Positions 9,219 to 18,272 of a stretch of 64,000 nt of DNA are shown piece after piece. This stretch comes from Rhizobium sp. J15 (GTDB taxonomy: Bacteria; Pseudomonadota; Alphaproteobacteria; Rhizobiales; Rhizobiaceae). Positions within the stretch are counted from its first letter, which is position 1; the number at the start of each line of letters is the position of its first letter. The position numbers and the translations under genes were made by a program. The stretch spans positions 62,001-126,000 of the forward strand of contig NZ_NWSX01000013.1 of the NCBI RefSeq assembly GCF_002531825.1, read 5' to 3'. The notes beneath the pieces were generated by a model that was not told the origin of the DNA, searched no databases, and saw only the letters and a program-made list of their open reading frames with translations.

Positions 9219-11570
9219 ATGCACAATTCCGTTGAGAACAGATTTTTTGCGATAGTGTGCGGAGCGCTGCTCGTCTTCGTCGCCCCCCTCTTTGTTCTCT
9301 TCCTTTTTCTTTCCTCCGAACGCGCCGACAAGGAAATACGCGACCACATCTCCGTTCTTCTTGTCGCCAATGCCCAGGCGCTGGCAAAACCCCTCTGGGA
9401 CCTCGACGAGGACAGCGTCACCCAGATCAGCGCGACGGTCGTTTCCCAGGGAGCAATCGTCAAGGTGGAAGTGCGCGATCAGTCGGGCCAGCTCGACGTC
9501 AGCCAGTCCACCATTCCGCGCTCCTTCGATGGCAAGCTCGTGCAGGTGTCGCGCGCCATCATCTACAATACCGTCGACGGCCCGAAGAACCTCGGCAGCA
9601 TCAGCGTCTATTATCCCGCGCTCGGCCTGTTTTCCGGCCTGAAGCAGGAAGAGGTCGTTTTCATCTCGATCTTCATTTTCGCGGTATTGACCGTTTTCGG
9701 CACGGCGCTGATCGGCAACCGCATCTTCGTCATCCAGCCGCTGATGCGGCTGACGGCCGCGATCGAGGCCACCCGGCAGCTCGGCTCCCGCCATCATGTC
9801 GACTGGCAATCGAACGACGAGATGGGACGGCTCGCCCGCAGCTTCAACGAGATGCAGACCAAGCTCGAAAGTGAAGAGAAGGAGCTGAAGCTCGCCCACC
9901 GCCGCGCCACCGACATCTACAATCTGACGCCCGCCATGCTCTTCTCGCTCGACGAGGAAGACCGCATCACCGCCGTCAGCGACTATTGGCTGCTCGCCAC
10001 GGGTTATCAGCGCGCCGCCGTCATCGGCCGCAACTTCGCCAATCTCGTCACTTCGAATACCCGCGAGAAGTTCGTCAAGCGCCGCGAGGCGGAAAACGGC
10101 ATGGCCGTCACCGTCAAGTTCGTCTGCATGGACGGCCGGATCATGGACGTCCTCATCATGGAAGCGGAAGCGGAAACCGGCGCGAACGACCGCCTCTCGC
10201 TCTCGGTCATGACCGACGTGACGGAACTCAAGGCGTCCGAGGATCGCAACCATCGCCAGGCGATCACCGACCATCTGACCGGGCTGCTCAATCGCCAGGG
10301 CTTCGAAGCCGTTCTCGACAACAAGATCGCCGCCGCCGATGCGGCCGGCCATGAACTTGCCTGCCTCTTCGTCGATCTCGACCGTTTCAAGTGGATCAAC
10401 GACAATATGGGCCATGCGGCCGGCGACCTGGCGCTGATCGAGCTCGTCGAACGCCTGAAGCGGCATCTAGCTCCCTTTGACGAGGCGGCCCGCCTCGGCG
10501 GCGATGAATTCGCCATCCTGCTGCCGGCCCAGGACGCCGAGAAGCGCGCCAGAGTGATGTGCGAGCAGATCGCCTCGATCTTCGAAACGCCCTTCGGTCC
10601 CGACATGCATCTGAGCGCGTCGATCGGCATCGCCATCTACCCCAGCCACGCCGCGACCGCCGCCGAACTGCTGCAGAAATCCGACATGGCGATGTATGCC
10701 AAGAAGCGCGACGGCAAGAACGGTTCGCAGCTCTTCGACAACGCCATGCTCGACCGCGCCCGCAGCCGCGCCGAGATCGAGGCCAACATCGAAGCCGGCC
10801 TCGCCGAGAACTGGTTCGAGGCCTTCCTGCAGCCGATCGTCAACCTGAACGGCCGCAGCATTGCCGGCTTCGAGGCGCTGATGCGCCTCAACCATCCGCA
10901 GAAGGGCCTGATGCCGCCGGCCGAGATCATCAACGTTGCAGAGGAGACGGCAAAGATCGTCCGCGTCGGCAACGTCATCATGGAAAAGGCGATCGCCAAC
11001 CTCGCCAAGATTTCCCGCATCCCGGGGATGCAGGACAGCTACCTCGCCATCAACTTCTCGCCGCTGCAATTCGAGCCTGCCCTGCCCGCCCGCCTTGCCG
11101 CCATCGTCAATCGCCACGGCATCCGCCCCGAGCGCATCGTCGTCGAGATCACCGAAGCCGTGCTGATGCACGACAATCCGCAGATCCGCATGATCGTCAC
11201 CGAACTGCGCCGCTTCGGCTACCGCATCGCGCTCGACGATTTCGGCACCGGCTACTCGTCGCTCAGCTACCTCAACCGTTTCCCGGTCGACATCATCAAG
11301 ATCGACCAGTCCTTCACCCGCGCGATCAACGATGGCGACAACGACGTGCGCCAGAAGAGCCGCATGCTGATCGAGAGCATCACCACCCTCTCGCACAAGA
11401 TGAATTGCACCGTCATCGCCGAGGGCATCGAGACCGAAGAGGAATGCCGCACGCTTCACCAGATGGGGCTTGATTACGGCCAGGGCTACCTTTTCCACCG
11501 TCCGCAGCAGGCAGCCAAACTGATCGAGGAATTGGTGGAATCACAGTCCGAAGTCGCCCGCGCCTCGTGA
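9219..11570 (+). CDS. Membrane GGDEF-EAL cyclic-di-GMP enzyme with periplasmic sensor, HAMP and PAS
   Basis: A 783-residue bifunctional diguanylate cyclase/phosphodiesterase candidate. Order: membrane helix (about 10-32), periplasmic domain (33-145), second helix (146-168), HAMP (about 169-222), PAS (about 230-345), GGDEF (motif GGDEF at 427-431) and EAL (EAL at 552-554, DDFGTG at 673-678, EGIE near the end). All catalytic residues I can check in both domains are present, so either activity is possible. The product-inhibition RxxD site before GGDEF is missing (APFD). ATG at 9219 follows GGGGAG. The binding-protein gene starts 23 bases downstream. Confidence 0.93.
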   Translation: MHNSVENRFFAIVCGALLVFVAPLFVLFLFLSSERADKEIRDHISVLLVANAQALAKPLWDLDEDSVTQISATVVSQGAIVKVEVRDQSGQLDVSQSTIPRSFDGKLVQVSRAIIYNTVDGPKNLGSISVYYPALGLFSGLKQEEVVFISIFIFAVLTVFGTALIGNRIFVIQPLMRLTAAIEATRQLGSRHHVDWQSNDEMGRLARSFNEMQTKLESEEKELKLAHRRATDIYNLTPAMLFSLDEEDRITAVSDYWLLATGYQRAAVIGRNFANLVTSNTREKFVKRREAENGMAVTVKFVCMDGRIMDVLIMEAEAETGANDRLSLSVMTDVTELKASEDRNHRQAITDHLTGLLNRQGFEAVLDNKIAAADAAGHELACLFVDLDRFKWINDNMGHAAGDLALIELVERLKRHLAPFDEAARLGGDEFAILLPAQDAEKRARVMCEQIASIFETPFGPDMHLSASIGIAIYPSHAATAAELLQKSDMAMYAKKRDGKNGSQLFDNAMLDRARSRAEIEANIEAGLAENWFEAFLQPIVNLNGRSIAGFEALMRLNHPQKGLMPPAEIINVAEETAKIVRVGNVIMEKAIANLAKISRIPGMQDSYLAINFSPLQFEPALPARLAAIVNRHGIRPERIVVEITEAVLMHDNPQIRMIVTELRRFGYRIALDDFGTGYSSLSYLNRFPVDIIKIDQSFTRAINDGDNDVRQKSRMLIESITTLSHKMNCTVIAEGIETEEECRTLHQMGLDYGQGYLFHRPQQAAKLIEELVESQSEVARAS

Positions 11571-11593
11571 TCGCACAATAAGGAGATGACACG

Positions 11594-12319
11594 ATGAAAA
11601 AGCTCCTGCTTCTCGCCTTCCTGGCGCTGCCCTTGGCCGCCCCCTGGGCCGCCCATGCGCAAACCGTGTCCTTCACGACCGAGGACTACGCCCCCTTCAA
11701 CTACCGTGAAGGCAAGGAGATCAAGGGCGCGACCGTCGAGCAGGTCGAAAAGGTGATGGCCGCGATCGGCGTCGACTACACGATCGAGGTGTTGCCCTGG
11801 GCGCGCGCTTTCAGCCTCGCCCGCACGGCGCCGATGACCTGCGTCTTCGCCACCGCCCATAACAGCGCGCGCGATCCGCTGTTCAAATGGGTCGAGCCGC
11901 TGCTCATCGACCGCAACATCCTGATCACCCGCAAGGGCTCGGGCGTTACGGCCAGCAATCTGGAAGAGGCGAAGAAATATACGGTCGGCACCCAGCGCGA
12001 GGATTATACCGAGACGATCCTGAAGGAGAAAGGCTTCCCCAAGCTCGATGTCGCCAGCGATTTCAACGCGACGCTGCGCAAGCTGCTGAGCGGCCGCATC
12101 GACATGATGCCGATCTCCGAACTCTATTACGACAAGCTGAAGGCCGACCAGCCGGTGGAGATGGTGACCATCCTCTCGGCCCAGCCGATGGGCATTGCCT
12201 GCGAAAAGAGCTTTCCGGACGATCTGCGCGCCAAGATGCAGTCAGCGCTCGACAAGCTGATCGCCGACGGCGACCAGAAAAAGATCTTCCTGAAATACGG
12301 CATGAACCTGTCGGACTGA
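11594..12319 (+). CDS. Periplasmic solute-binding protein, family 3 type
   Basis: A 241-residue secreted protein (signal peptide MKKLLLLAFLALPLAAPWAAHA, cleavage after residue 22) followed by an SBP_bac_3 domain (starts VSFTTEDYAPFNYREG) as in polar amino-acid ABC receptors. No permease or ATPase gene is adjacent. It is 23 bases behind the GGDEF-EAL gene with its own AAGGAGATGACACG ribosome binding site, so a role as ligand sensor for that protein is a reasonable inference, not shown. Confidence 0.85.
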   Translation: MKKLLLLAFLALPLAAPWAAHAQTVSFTTEDYAPFNYREGKEIKGATVEQVEKVMAAIGVDYTIEVLPWARAFSLARTAPMTCVFATAHNSARDPLFKWVEPLLIDRNILITRKGSGVTASNLEEAKKYTVGTQREDYTETILKEKGFPKLDVASDFNATLRKLLSGRIDMMPISELYYDKLKADQPVEMVTILSAQPMGIACEKSFPDDLRAKMQSALDKLIADGDQKKIFLKYGMNLSD

Positions 12320-12412
12320 CGCAGCCGGACGGGCCGCTGGCCTTTCCGCTTGACTTTGCTTCCGTTTCCGGGTGGTGAACGCAGGACAAGCTCAAGCAAG
12401 GAATGACAGGCC

Positions 12413-13144
12413 ATGCTGATCATCGCAGGTCTCGGCAATCCCGGCGGCAAATACGCCGGCAACCGCCACAATATCGGCTTCATGGCCGTCGACGCCATCT
12501 ATCGGCGCCACAGCTTTTCGCCCTGGTCGAAGAAGTTCAAGGCTGAAATCGCCGAAGGCGAGCTTGGCGGCCAGAAGGTGCTGCTGATCAAGCCGCAGAC
12601 CTACATGAACCTCTCCGGCGAGGCCGTCGGCGAGGCGATACGCTTCTACAAGCTCCAGCCGGCCGATCTCGTCGCGATCTATGACGAACTCGACCTTCCC
12701 GCTGGCAAGGCACGGCTGAAGACCGGCGGCGGCCATGGCGGCCACAATGGCATCAAGTCGCTGGACGCCCATTGCGGCAAGGAATACCGGCGGCTGCGCC
12801 TCGGCATCGGCCATCCCGGCGTCAAGGAAATGGTGCAGAACCACGTGCTCGGCGATTTCGCCAAGGCCGACAAGGCCTGGCTCGAACCGCTTCTCGATAC
12901 GCTGGCCGACAATGCCGACATGCTGGTGCGGAACGAGGATTCGCAGTTGATGAACAAGATCGCGCTGGCGCTCGGCGGCAAGGCCGAGGAGGAGAAGCCG
13001 CGCAAGGAGAGCAAGGACGGCGAGAAAAAGCCGGCCGGCCAGTCGCATATCCGCCAGGCCCGCAACAACAACCAGCCGAAGCTGCCGGCCACCGGCCCCA
13101 TGGCCGAGATGCTGAAGAAGATGTTCGGCAACAAGGGGGAATAG
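12413..13144 (+). CDS. pth: Peptidyl-tRNA hydrolase
   Basis: Pth releases peptides from peptidyl-tRNA that dropped off ribosomes. The 243 residues include the catalytic His19 in GNRHNIGF, the early Asn9 (GLGNPG) and the GGGHGGHNG loop. The core ends near residue 190; the remainder is a Lys/Glu-rich tail followed by [12 protein letters not shown] and is typical of rhizobial Pth. The next gene starts 4 bases after its stop. Confidence 0.96.
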   Translation: MLIIAGLGNPGGKYAGNRHNIGFMAVDAIYRRHSFSPWSKKFKAEIAEGELGGQKVLLIKPQTYMNLSGEAVGEAIRFYKLQPADLVAIYDELDLPAGKARLKTGGGHGGHNGIKSLDAHCGKEYRRLRLGIGHPGVKEMVQNHVLGDFAKADKAWLEPLLDTLADNADMLVRNEDSQLMNKIALALGGKAEEEKPRKESKDGEKKPAGQSHIRQARNNNQPKLPATGPMAEMLKKMFGNKGE

Positions 13145-13148
13145 GCCG

Positions 13149-13598
13149 GTGCCGGACAATCTCGTCATCCGTCCCGCGATGGCCCACGACCTCGGGGGTC
13201 TGATTACCCTTTACCAGCATCTCAACTCGGCCGATCCTGCTCTCGAAGGCGCCACGGCCGAGGAACGCTTTTCCGCCATCCTCGCCCAGCCGGGCATGAC
13301 CGTATTCATCGGCTTTGCCGGCACCCTCGCCGCCGCCACCGTCACGCTGATCATCATACCGAACCTGACGCGGGGCGGCGCCTCTTACGCGCTGCTTGAG
13401 AATGTCGTCACCCATGCCGACCATCGTCAGCGCGGCTATGCCGGCGCCGTCATCGGCCACGCGGTGGAAGAGGCCTGGAAGGCCGGCTGCTATAAGGTGA
13501 TGCTGCTCACCGGCTCGAAAAACCCGGCGACGCTGCGTTTCTACGAGAATTGCGGTTTCCTGCAGGACAAGACCGGCTATCAGATCCGCCGGCCCTGA
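13149..13598 (+). CDS. GNAT-family N-acetyltransferase
   Basis: A 149-residue acetyltransferase with the acetyl-CoA-binding motif HADHRQRGYAGAVI and the C-terminal NPATLRFYENCGF motif. Starts with GTG at 13149, four bases after pth, with GGGGAATAGG upstream, so translation is probably coupled to pth. The substrate cannot be read from sequence. Confidence 0.88.
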   Translation: MPDNLVIRPAMAHDLGGLITLYQHLNSADPALEGATAEERFSAILAQPGMTVFIGFAGTLAAATVTLIIIPNLTRGGASYALLENVVTHADHRQRGYAGAVIGHAVEEAWKAGCYKVMLLTGSKNPATLRFYENCGFLQDKTGYQIRRP

Positions 13599-13604
13599 GC
13601 GCAG

Positions 13605-13916
13605 CTATTCCTCGGGCTCGGTGGTGAACATCAGCGGAAAGCCCATCTCCTTGGCCAGGTCGATGCCTTCCTTGGCCTTGGTCTCGGCAATGTCCTTGGC
13701 GCAGACCACGACCACGCAGGACCCGAGCTTGTGCGCCGTCATCATCACCCGATAGCCAGTCTCCTCGCTCATGCGGAAGACGACTTTCAGGATCACGATG
13801 ACGAATTCGCGCGGCGTATAATCGTCATTGACGAGAATGACCTTGTAGAGCTTCGGCTTGTCCAGCTTCGGCTTCACCTTGGTCTTCTGTTTCAGGGCAA
13901 CGTCATTGTCACTCAT
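13605..13916 (-). CDS. clpS: ClpS-family N-end rule adaptor (ClpS2-like)
   Basis: A 103-residue ClpS that binds N-degron substrates and delivers them to ClpAP. Core motifs LVNDDYTPREFV and AHKLGSCVVVV are present, and the ending FPLMFTTEPEE resembles the ClpS2 paralogue of Agrobacterium as I recall it. ATG at 13916 is preferred (GGTGG 8 bases upstream); a GTG at 13928 would add four residues. It converges with the GNAT gene, leaving six bases between the stops. Confidence 0.9.
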   Translation of the reverse strand: MSDNDVALKQKTKVKPKLDKPKLYKVILVNDDYTPREFVIVILKVVFRMSEETGYRVMMTAHKLGSCVVVVCAKDIAETKAKEGIDLAKEMGFPLMFTTEPEE

Positions 13917-14246
13917 CGGAAAATCCACCCGTTGATGACATGGTCAGGAACCTTCAAAACAACTAATCATTATCGATGACGAATTTTCGACGGTGCGCCG
14001 TGGCTGCCGGCCTCGATCGAGAGGGAATTGGCGGTCCGAGTTGAAGCCGGATGTCATTGCGGCCGGCAACAGCGACCGTGCATATGACGAAATCCGCAAT
14101 ACATCGAAACCGCGATCACCCTCGAAAATAGGCCGGCACCGTTCCTTGGGCAAGTGAGCAACGTTAAAAGCTCGCTAAGACTTGACCACATTGCTCCTTT
14201 ATCCCATAGGCACCAGCAACAAATTCAAGAACAGCAGGTTTTAGCC
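13917..14246. other. 330-base divergent intergenic region, clpS / ychF
   Basis: No gene is visible. A possible plus-strand promoter TTGACC (14182-14187) with CATAGG 17 bases on lies 37 bases before the ychF start, but the -10 is poor. The frame of ychF is open back to 14154; that extension has no family support and is not counted as coding. Confidence 0.4.
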
Positions 14247-15350
14247 ATGGGCTTCAAATGCGGCATCGTCGGTCTGCCGAACGTCGGCAAATCGACCCTC
14301 TTCAACGCGCTCACCAAGACGGCGGCCGCACAGGCGGCCAATTATCCCTTCTGCACCATCGAGCCGAACACCGGCGAAGTCGCCGTGCCCGATCCGCGCA
14401 TGCGCAAGCTCGCCGACATCGCCAAGTCGAAGGAACTGATCCCGACCCGCATCTCCTTCGTCGATATCGCCGGCCTGGTGCGCGGCGCCTCGAAGGGTGA
14501 AGGCCTCGGCAACCAGTTCCTCGCCAATATCCGCGAAGTCGATGCCATCGTGCATGTGCTTCGCTGCTTCGAAGACAGCGACATCACCCACGTCGAGGGG
14601 CGCATCAATCCGGTCGCCGATGCCGAGACGATCGAAACCGAGCTGATGCTTGCCGACCTCGAAAGCCTGGAGCGCCGCACCGAGCAGACGCGCAAGCGCG
14701 CCACCGGCAAGGACAAGGATTCGATGGCGATGCTGCCGATCATGGAAGCTTCGCTGAAGCTGCTCAACGAGGGCAAGCCGGTGCGCACGCTGCTGTCGAC
14801 GCTTGCCGCCGATGAAATCGTCATCCTCAAGGGCCTCAACCTGCTCACCTCGCATCCGGTGCTCTATGTCTGCAACGTCGCCGAAAGCGACGCCTCCACC
14901 GGCAACGAGTTCACCGCAGCCGTCGCCGCCATGGCGAGGGAACAGGGTGCTGAAACCGTCATCATCTCAGCGGCGATCGAAGCCGAGGTCGCGCAGCTTG
15001 CCGAAGAGGAAGCCAAGGAATTCCTCTCCGCCCTCGGCCTCGACGAGGCGGGTCTCGACCGGCTGATCCGCGCCGGTTACAAGCTGCTCGACCTCATCAC
15101 TTATTTCACCGTCGGCCCGAAGGAGACGCGCGCCTGGACGATCGAGCGCGGCACCAAGGCCCCGCAGGCGGCCGGCGTCATCCATTCGGATTTCGAGCGC
15201 GGCTTCATCCGCGCCAACACCATCGCCTATGACGACTACATCAAGTACAACGGCGAAGTCGGCGCCAAGGATGCCGGCAAGGCGCGCGACGAAGGCAAGG
15301 AATATGTCGTCCAGGACGGCGACGTCATCCACTTCCGCTTCAACACCTGA
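14247..15350 (+). CDS. ychF: Redox-regulated ATPase YchF (Obg-like)
   Basis: A 367-residue P-loop ATPase of the OLA1/YchF family that binds ribosomes and is linked to oxidative-stress response. The P-loop is GLPNVGKS (residues 9-16), DIAGLVRGA follows, and NVAESD replaces the NKxD motif, the change that gives ATP preference. The C-terminal TGS domain occupies about the last 85 residues. ATG 14247 is chosen because all members begin MGFKCGIVGLPNVGKST. Confidence 0.96.
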   Translation: MGFKCGIVGLPNVGKSTLFNALTKTAAAQAANYPFCTIEPNTGEVAVPDPRMRKLADIAKSKELIPTRISFVDIAGLVRGASKGEGLGNQFLANIREVDAIVHVLRCFEDSDITHVEGRINPVADAETIETELMLADLESLERRTEQTRKRATGKDKDSMAMLPIMEASLKLLNEGKPVRTLLSTLAADEIVILKGLNLLTSHPVLYVCNVAESDASTGNEFTAAVAAMAREQGAETVIISAAIEAEVAQLAEEEAKEFLSALGLDEAGLDRLIRAGYKLLDLITYFTVGPKETRAWTIERGTKAPQAAGVIHSDFERGFIRANTIAYDDYIKYNGEVGAKDAGKARDEGKEYVVQDGDVIHFRFNT

Positions 15351-15369
15351 ATAAACGAGCGCTGCCGCC

Positions 15370-16449
15370 TCAGCCCGGCGGCAGCCTGTTTGCGATTGCC
15401 GGCGGCAGTGCGCGCAGCACCTGCCGCCGAAGCGGCATCCAGCCGGTGCCGATGATCAATACGATCGCGCCGACGATAATCAGCGTCGTGAAAATATAAG
15501 TGTCGACCGTGGCGCTTCCCTGCCGGAAGACGCTGAAGATCGCGACGCCGAGAGACAGCAGCCCCGAGGTCACGAAGGCGCGACGGTCGATGACGAGACC
15601 GATCAGCATCAGCGCCGCCACCGTCGCGACGACCACGGGTGTCCGCGACGACATGTTCGCGACGTCGAAGATACGGACATCTGCGCCGAACGACAGCAGG
15701 GAAACGGTGCTGTAGAGCAGCGCCGGCGCCGCCCCGAGATGCAGCCAGAAAGCGATATCCGAACGGGTCGTCCGCCGCAGCCGGTCGCCGAGATCGAAAT
15801 AGAGCGCCAGCCCAAACAGTCCGAGTGCGCAGATCAGCCCAACCAGTGCCAGAACGGCGGGATGATCGAGGAAAAACGCCGGATTGCCGCTTGCCCATTG
15901 CACCAGCCGCAGAAGCAGGGTGAGGACGAAGGCAAGCGCCGACATGATGGAGAGCGCCAGCGACAGCGGCACGCGGTAGCGGGCGTAATAGGCGCCGAGA
16001 ATGACCGGGAAGCCGGCGACGAACTGCGTCGCCTCCGCTCCGAAGGATTGAGCGTTCGGCGTCCACGGCGGGAAGAACTGGGACATCAGCAGACATATCC
16101 AGCAGAACAGTGCGATCGTCAGGCTGACCGCCGGCAAAGCGAGCCGCTGGCGGCGCACCAGAATTTCCGAAAGCACGATGATGGCAACCGGCACGGCATA
16201 AAGCGCCGACAGTCCCCACAGCCCGCAAAGCCCCACGATGACGCCGATGGTGATCAGCACGTCGTGAAACCCGCGCACGAAGCGCGGCGTCTCCGTGTCC
16301 GACCAGGCCGGTCCGTCCGCGGCTACCGGCCGCGGCTCGATAACCGCCACGCCGCGCTCGGTCAGGAAGGGCAGAAGCCGTCCGCCCGCCTCCGGTGAAA
16401 TCAGCCCCTGGCGCGCCGCCTCGTCGAGTATCGACCTCAGATCAGTCAT
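15370..16449 (-). CDS. Multi-pass membrane protein, DUF2157-like
   Basis: A 359-residue protein with a soluble N-terminal part (TDLRSILDEAARQGLISPE) and about ten hydrophobic segments. The N-terminal pattern is that of DUF2157 proteins, given from memory. ATG 16449 follows GGGGAGAG; the frame is open further upstream without support. Function unknown. It converges with ychF, separated by 19 bases. Confidence 0.72.
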   Translation of the reverse strand: MTDLRSILDEAARQGLISPEAGGRLLPFLTERGVAVIEPRPVAADGPAWSDTETPRFVRGFHDVLITIGVIVGLCGLWGLSALYAVPVAIIVLSEILVRRQRLALPAVSLTIALFCWICLLMSQFFPPWTPNAQSFGAEATQFVAGFPVILGAYYARYRVPLSLALSIMSALAFVLTLLLRLVQWASGNPAFFLDHPAVLALVGLICALGLFGLALYFDLGDRLRRTTRSDIAFWLHLGAAPALLYSTVSLLSFGADVRIFDVANMSSRTPVVVATVAALMLIGLVIDRRAFVTSGLLSLGVAIFSVFRQGSATVDTYIFTTLIIVGAIVLIIGTGWMPLRRQVLRALPPAIANRLPPG

Positions 16450-16501
16450 GCCGGTTTCTCTCCCCGGAATCATTGAGCCCGCTTGAATGCTATTGTAAGC
16501 A

Positions 16502-16619
16502 CTAGAGCATGATGCCGAAAAGTGTGAGCGGTTTTCGGGCGACATCATGCCCTAACTCTTTAATGTAGAACGGGATTCAGATCTTTAGGTCGAGTCGGCC
16601 TAAAATCATCCTGTTCTAG
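16502..16619. repeat. Rhizobial interspersed palindromic repeat
   Basis: Starts CTAGAGCATGATGCCGAAAA and ends CTGTTCTAG. The inner arms GCATGATG and CATCATGC pair, with AAAAGTGTGAGCGGTTTTCG between. I recognise this element as a frequent intergenic repeat in Rhizobium genomes. It lies between two divergent genes and ends 24 bases before the next start. Confidence 0.75.
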
Positions 16620-16642
16620 GCGCTGCATATGCGGAGGAGCGA

Positions 16643-17134
16643 ATGCCGGAAGAAAAGCTTGCCTTCGAGGATTTCGAGCCCGGCCGTCGCTTCCCCCTCG
16701 GCCCGAAGCTGGTGCTTGCCGAGGAAATCATCGAATTCGCCAGGGAATTCGACCCGCAGCCGATGCATATCGACGAGGCCGCCGGCCGCGCCAGTATCCT
16801 TGGCGGGCTTGCCGCCTCCGGCTGGCACACGTCTGCGATGCTGATGCGCATGATGGCCGACAGCTACATCCTGAACGCGTTTTGCGAGGGTGCGCCTGGC
16901 ATCGATCTCATGGAATGGCGAAAGCCGGTGCTTTCAGGCGATACGCTGCAGGGTCACTCGACCGTGCTCGAAGCGCGGCCGATGCGCTCGCGCCCCGGCA
17001 TGGGCATCGCGAAATTCCGCCACGTCCTGGAAAATCAGCGCGGCGAACTCGTCTGCCTCTCGGAGAATTCGGTCATGATCCGCATGCGTCCCCCTTCGGA
17101 AGAGAGCGACATAAGCTCGGAGCGGCCGGCATGA
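16643..17134 (+). CDS. MaoC-like dehydratase (first of a pair)
   Basis: A 163-residue hot-dog fold protein of the MaoC / R-specific enoyl-CoA hydratase type. The hydratase-2 motif is present with Asp37 and His42 (FDPQPMHID) followed by GGLAASGWHT. Start ATG has GGAGGAGCGA upstream. Its TGA overlaps the start of the next MaoC gene (ATGA), so the two proteins are made together and probably form a heterodimer or paired subunits. Substrate unknown. Confidence 0.85.
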   Translation: MPEEKLAFEDFEPGRRFPLGPKLVLAEEIIEFAREFDPQPMHIDEAAGRASILGGLAASGWHTSAMLMRMMADSYILNAFCEGAPGIDLMEWRKPVLSGDTLQGHSTVLEARPMRSRPGMGIAKFRHVLENQRGELVCLSENSVMIRMRPPSEESDISSERPA

Positions 17135-17598
17135 GAATGTCCGAACTTTACGCCGTCGGCGAGAAGGCCGAGATCGGCAGCTATGCCTTCACCGAGGAAA
17201 ACATCCTCCATTTTGCCACCCGCTACGATCCGCAGCGTTTTCACATCGACAAGGAAGCCGCGAAAGACACGCTCTTCGGCGGGCTCTGCGCCTCCGGCTG
17301 GCACACCACGGCCGCCTGGATGAAGACCTTCCTCGCCTTTTGGGAAAGGCAGAGGATTGCGCTCGCTGAAAAGGGTCAGACGGCGCCGAACCTCGGCCCC
17401 TCTCCCGGTTTCCAGAAGCTGCAATGGTTGCGGCCGGTCTTCGTCGGCGACGTCGTGACCTATTCCGTCGCCCTCCTCTCCAGCCGGCCGCTCGCGTCGC
17501 GGCCGGGCTGGCACCTCAACACCATTCTGTGCGAAGGCGTCAATCAGAACGGCGATCCCGTCATGCGCTTTGAAAGCGGCGTCCTGGAATTCGACTGA
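17131..17598 (+). CDS. MaoC-like dehydratase (second of a pair)
   Basis: A 155-residue paralogue of the preceding protein with Asp33 and His38 in YDPQRFHID and FGGLCASGWHTT. The start codon ATG 17131 overlaps the upstream stop by four bases (ATGA), showing translational coupling. A second ATG at 17137 is possible. Both copies keep the catalytic pair, unlike eukaryotic hydratase 2 in which one half is dead. Confidence 0.85.
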   Translation: MRMSELYAVGEKAEIGSYAFTEENILHFATRYDPQRFHIDKEAAKDTLFGGLCASGWHTTAAWMKTFLAFWERQRIALAEKGQTAPNLGPSPGFQKLQWLRPVFVGDVVTYSVALLSSRPLASRPGWHLNTILCEGVNQNGDPVMRFESGVLEFD

Positions 17599-17615
17599 CG
17601 CCCTCGGAATCGGGC

Positions 17616-18158
17616 TCAGTGCCCGGAGAATTCGACCAGCGTGTGCACCTTGACGCCGAGCTCTTCCAGCTTCCGACGGCCGCCGAGATCCGGCAGGTCG
17701 ATGACGAAGCAGGCGCCGACCACCTCCGCGCCGATCTGGCGCAAAAGCTTCGTTGCCCCGACCGCCGTGCCGCCGGTGGCGATCAGGTCGTCGACCAGGA
17801 TCACCTTCTCGCCGGGCTGGATCGCATCGCGATGCATCTCCATCTCGTCGACGCCATATTCCAGGCTGTAGGCGATGCGCACGGTATCGTGCGGCAGCTT
17901 GCCCTTCTTGCGGATCGGCACGAAGCCCGAGGAAAGCTGGTGCGCCACTGCCCCGCCGAGAATGAAGCCGCGTGCCTCCATGCCGGCGATCTTGTCGATC
18001 TTCGTGCCCGCATAGGGCTGCACCAGTTCGTCGACCGCCCGGCGGAAAGCGCGCGGGTTGCCGAGCAGCGTGGTGATGTCACGGAAGATGATACCGGGCT
18101 TGGGGTAATCGGGAATGGAGCGGATGCTGGCTGCAAGCTCCGAAGTCGTATTGTCCAT
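17616..18158 (-). CDS. apt: Adenine phosphoribosyltransferase
   Basis: Salvages adenine to AMP with PRPP. 180 residues with the PRPP-binding motif [14 protein letters not shown] at 119-132 and the family's GFILGGAVA region. The start at 18158 is standard. It lies just downstream of the petABC terminator on the same strand and converges with the MaoC pair. Confidence 0.96.
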   Translation of the reverse strand: MDNTTSELAASIRSIPDYPKPGIIFRDITTLLGNPRAFRRAVDELVQPYAGTKIDKIAGMEARGFILGGAVAHQLSSGFVPIRKKGKLPHDTVRIAYSLEYGVDEMEMHRDAIQPGEKVILVDDLIATGGTAVGATKLLRQIGAEVVGACFVIDLPDLGGRRKLEELGVKVHTLVEFSGH

Positions 18159-18225
18159 GGAAAGTCCATATCTGCGAGGGCATGAAACTTAGCGCACCCT
18201 ATCAACTGCCCGGGGCGTAACCAAC

Positions 18226-18252
18226 AAAAAAGGCGGCCCAAGGCCGCCTTTT
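18226..18252 (-). terminator. Rho-independent terminator of petABC
   Basis: AAAAGGCGGCC and GGCCGCCTTTT form an 11-bp stem with a 3-base loop and flanking A/T runs; located 20 bases after the cytochrome c1 stop. It would work on the minus strand. Confidence 0.85.
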
Positions 18253-18272
18253 GAATGTCGATCGGAAAGCGC

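Noticed and set aside
9219..11570. GGDEF domain as degenerate
   Set aside because: GGDEF and EAL motifs are both complete; only the inhibitory RxxD site is absent.
14154..14246. N-terminal extension of YchF
   Set aside because: All YchF proteins start at MGFKCGIVG; the upstream residues have no support.
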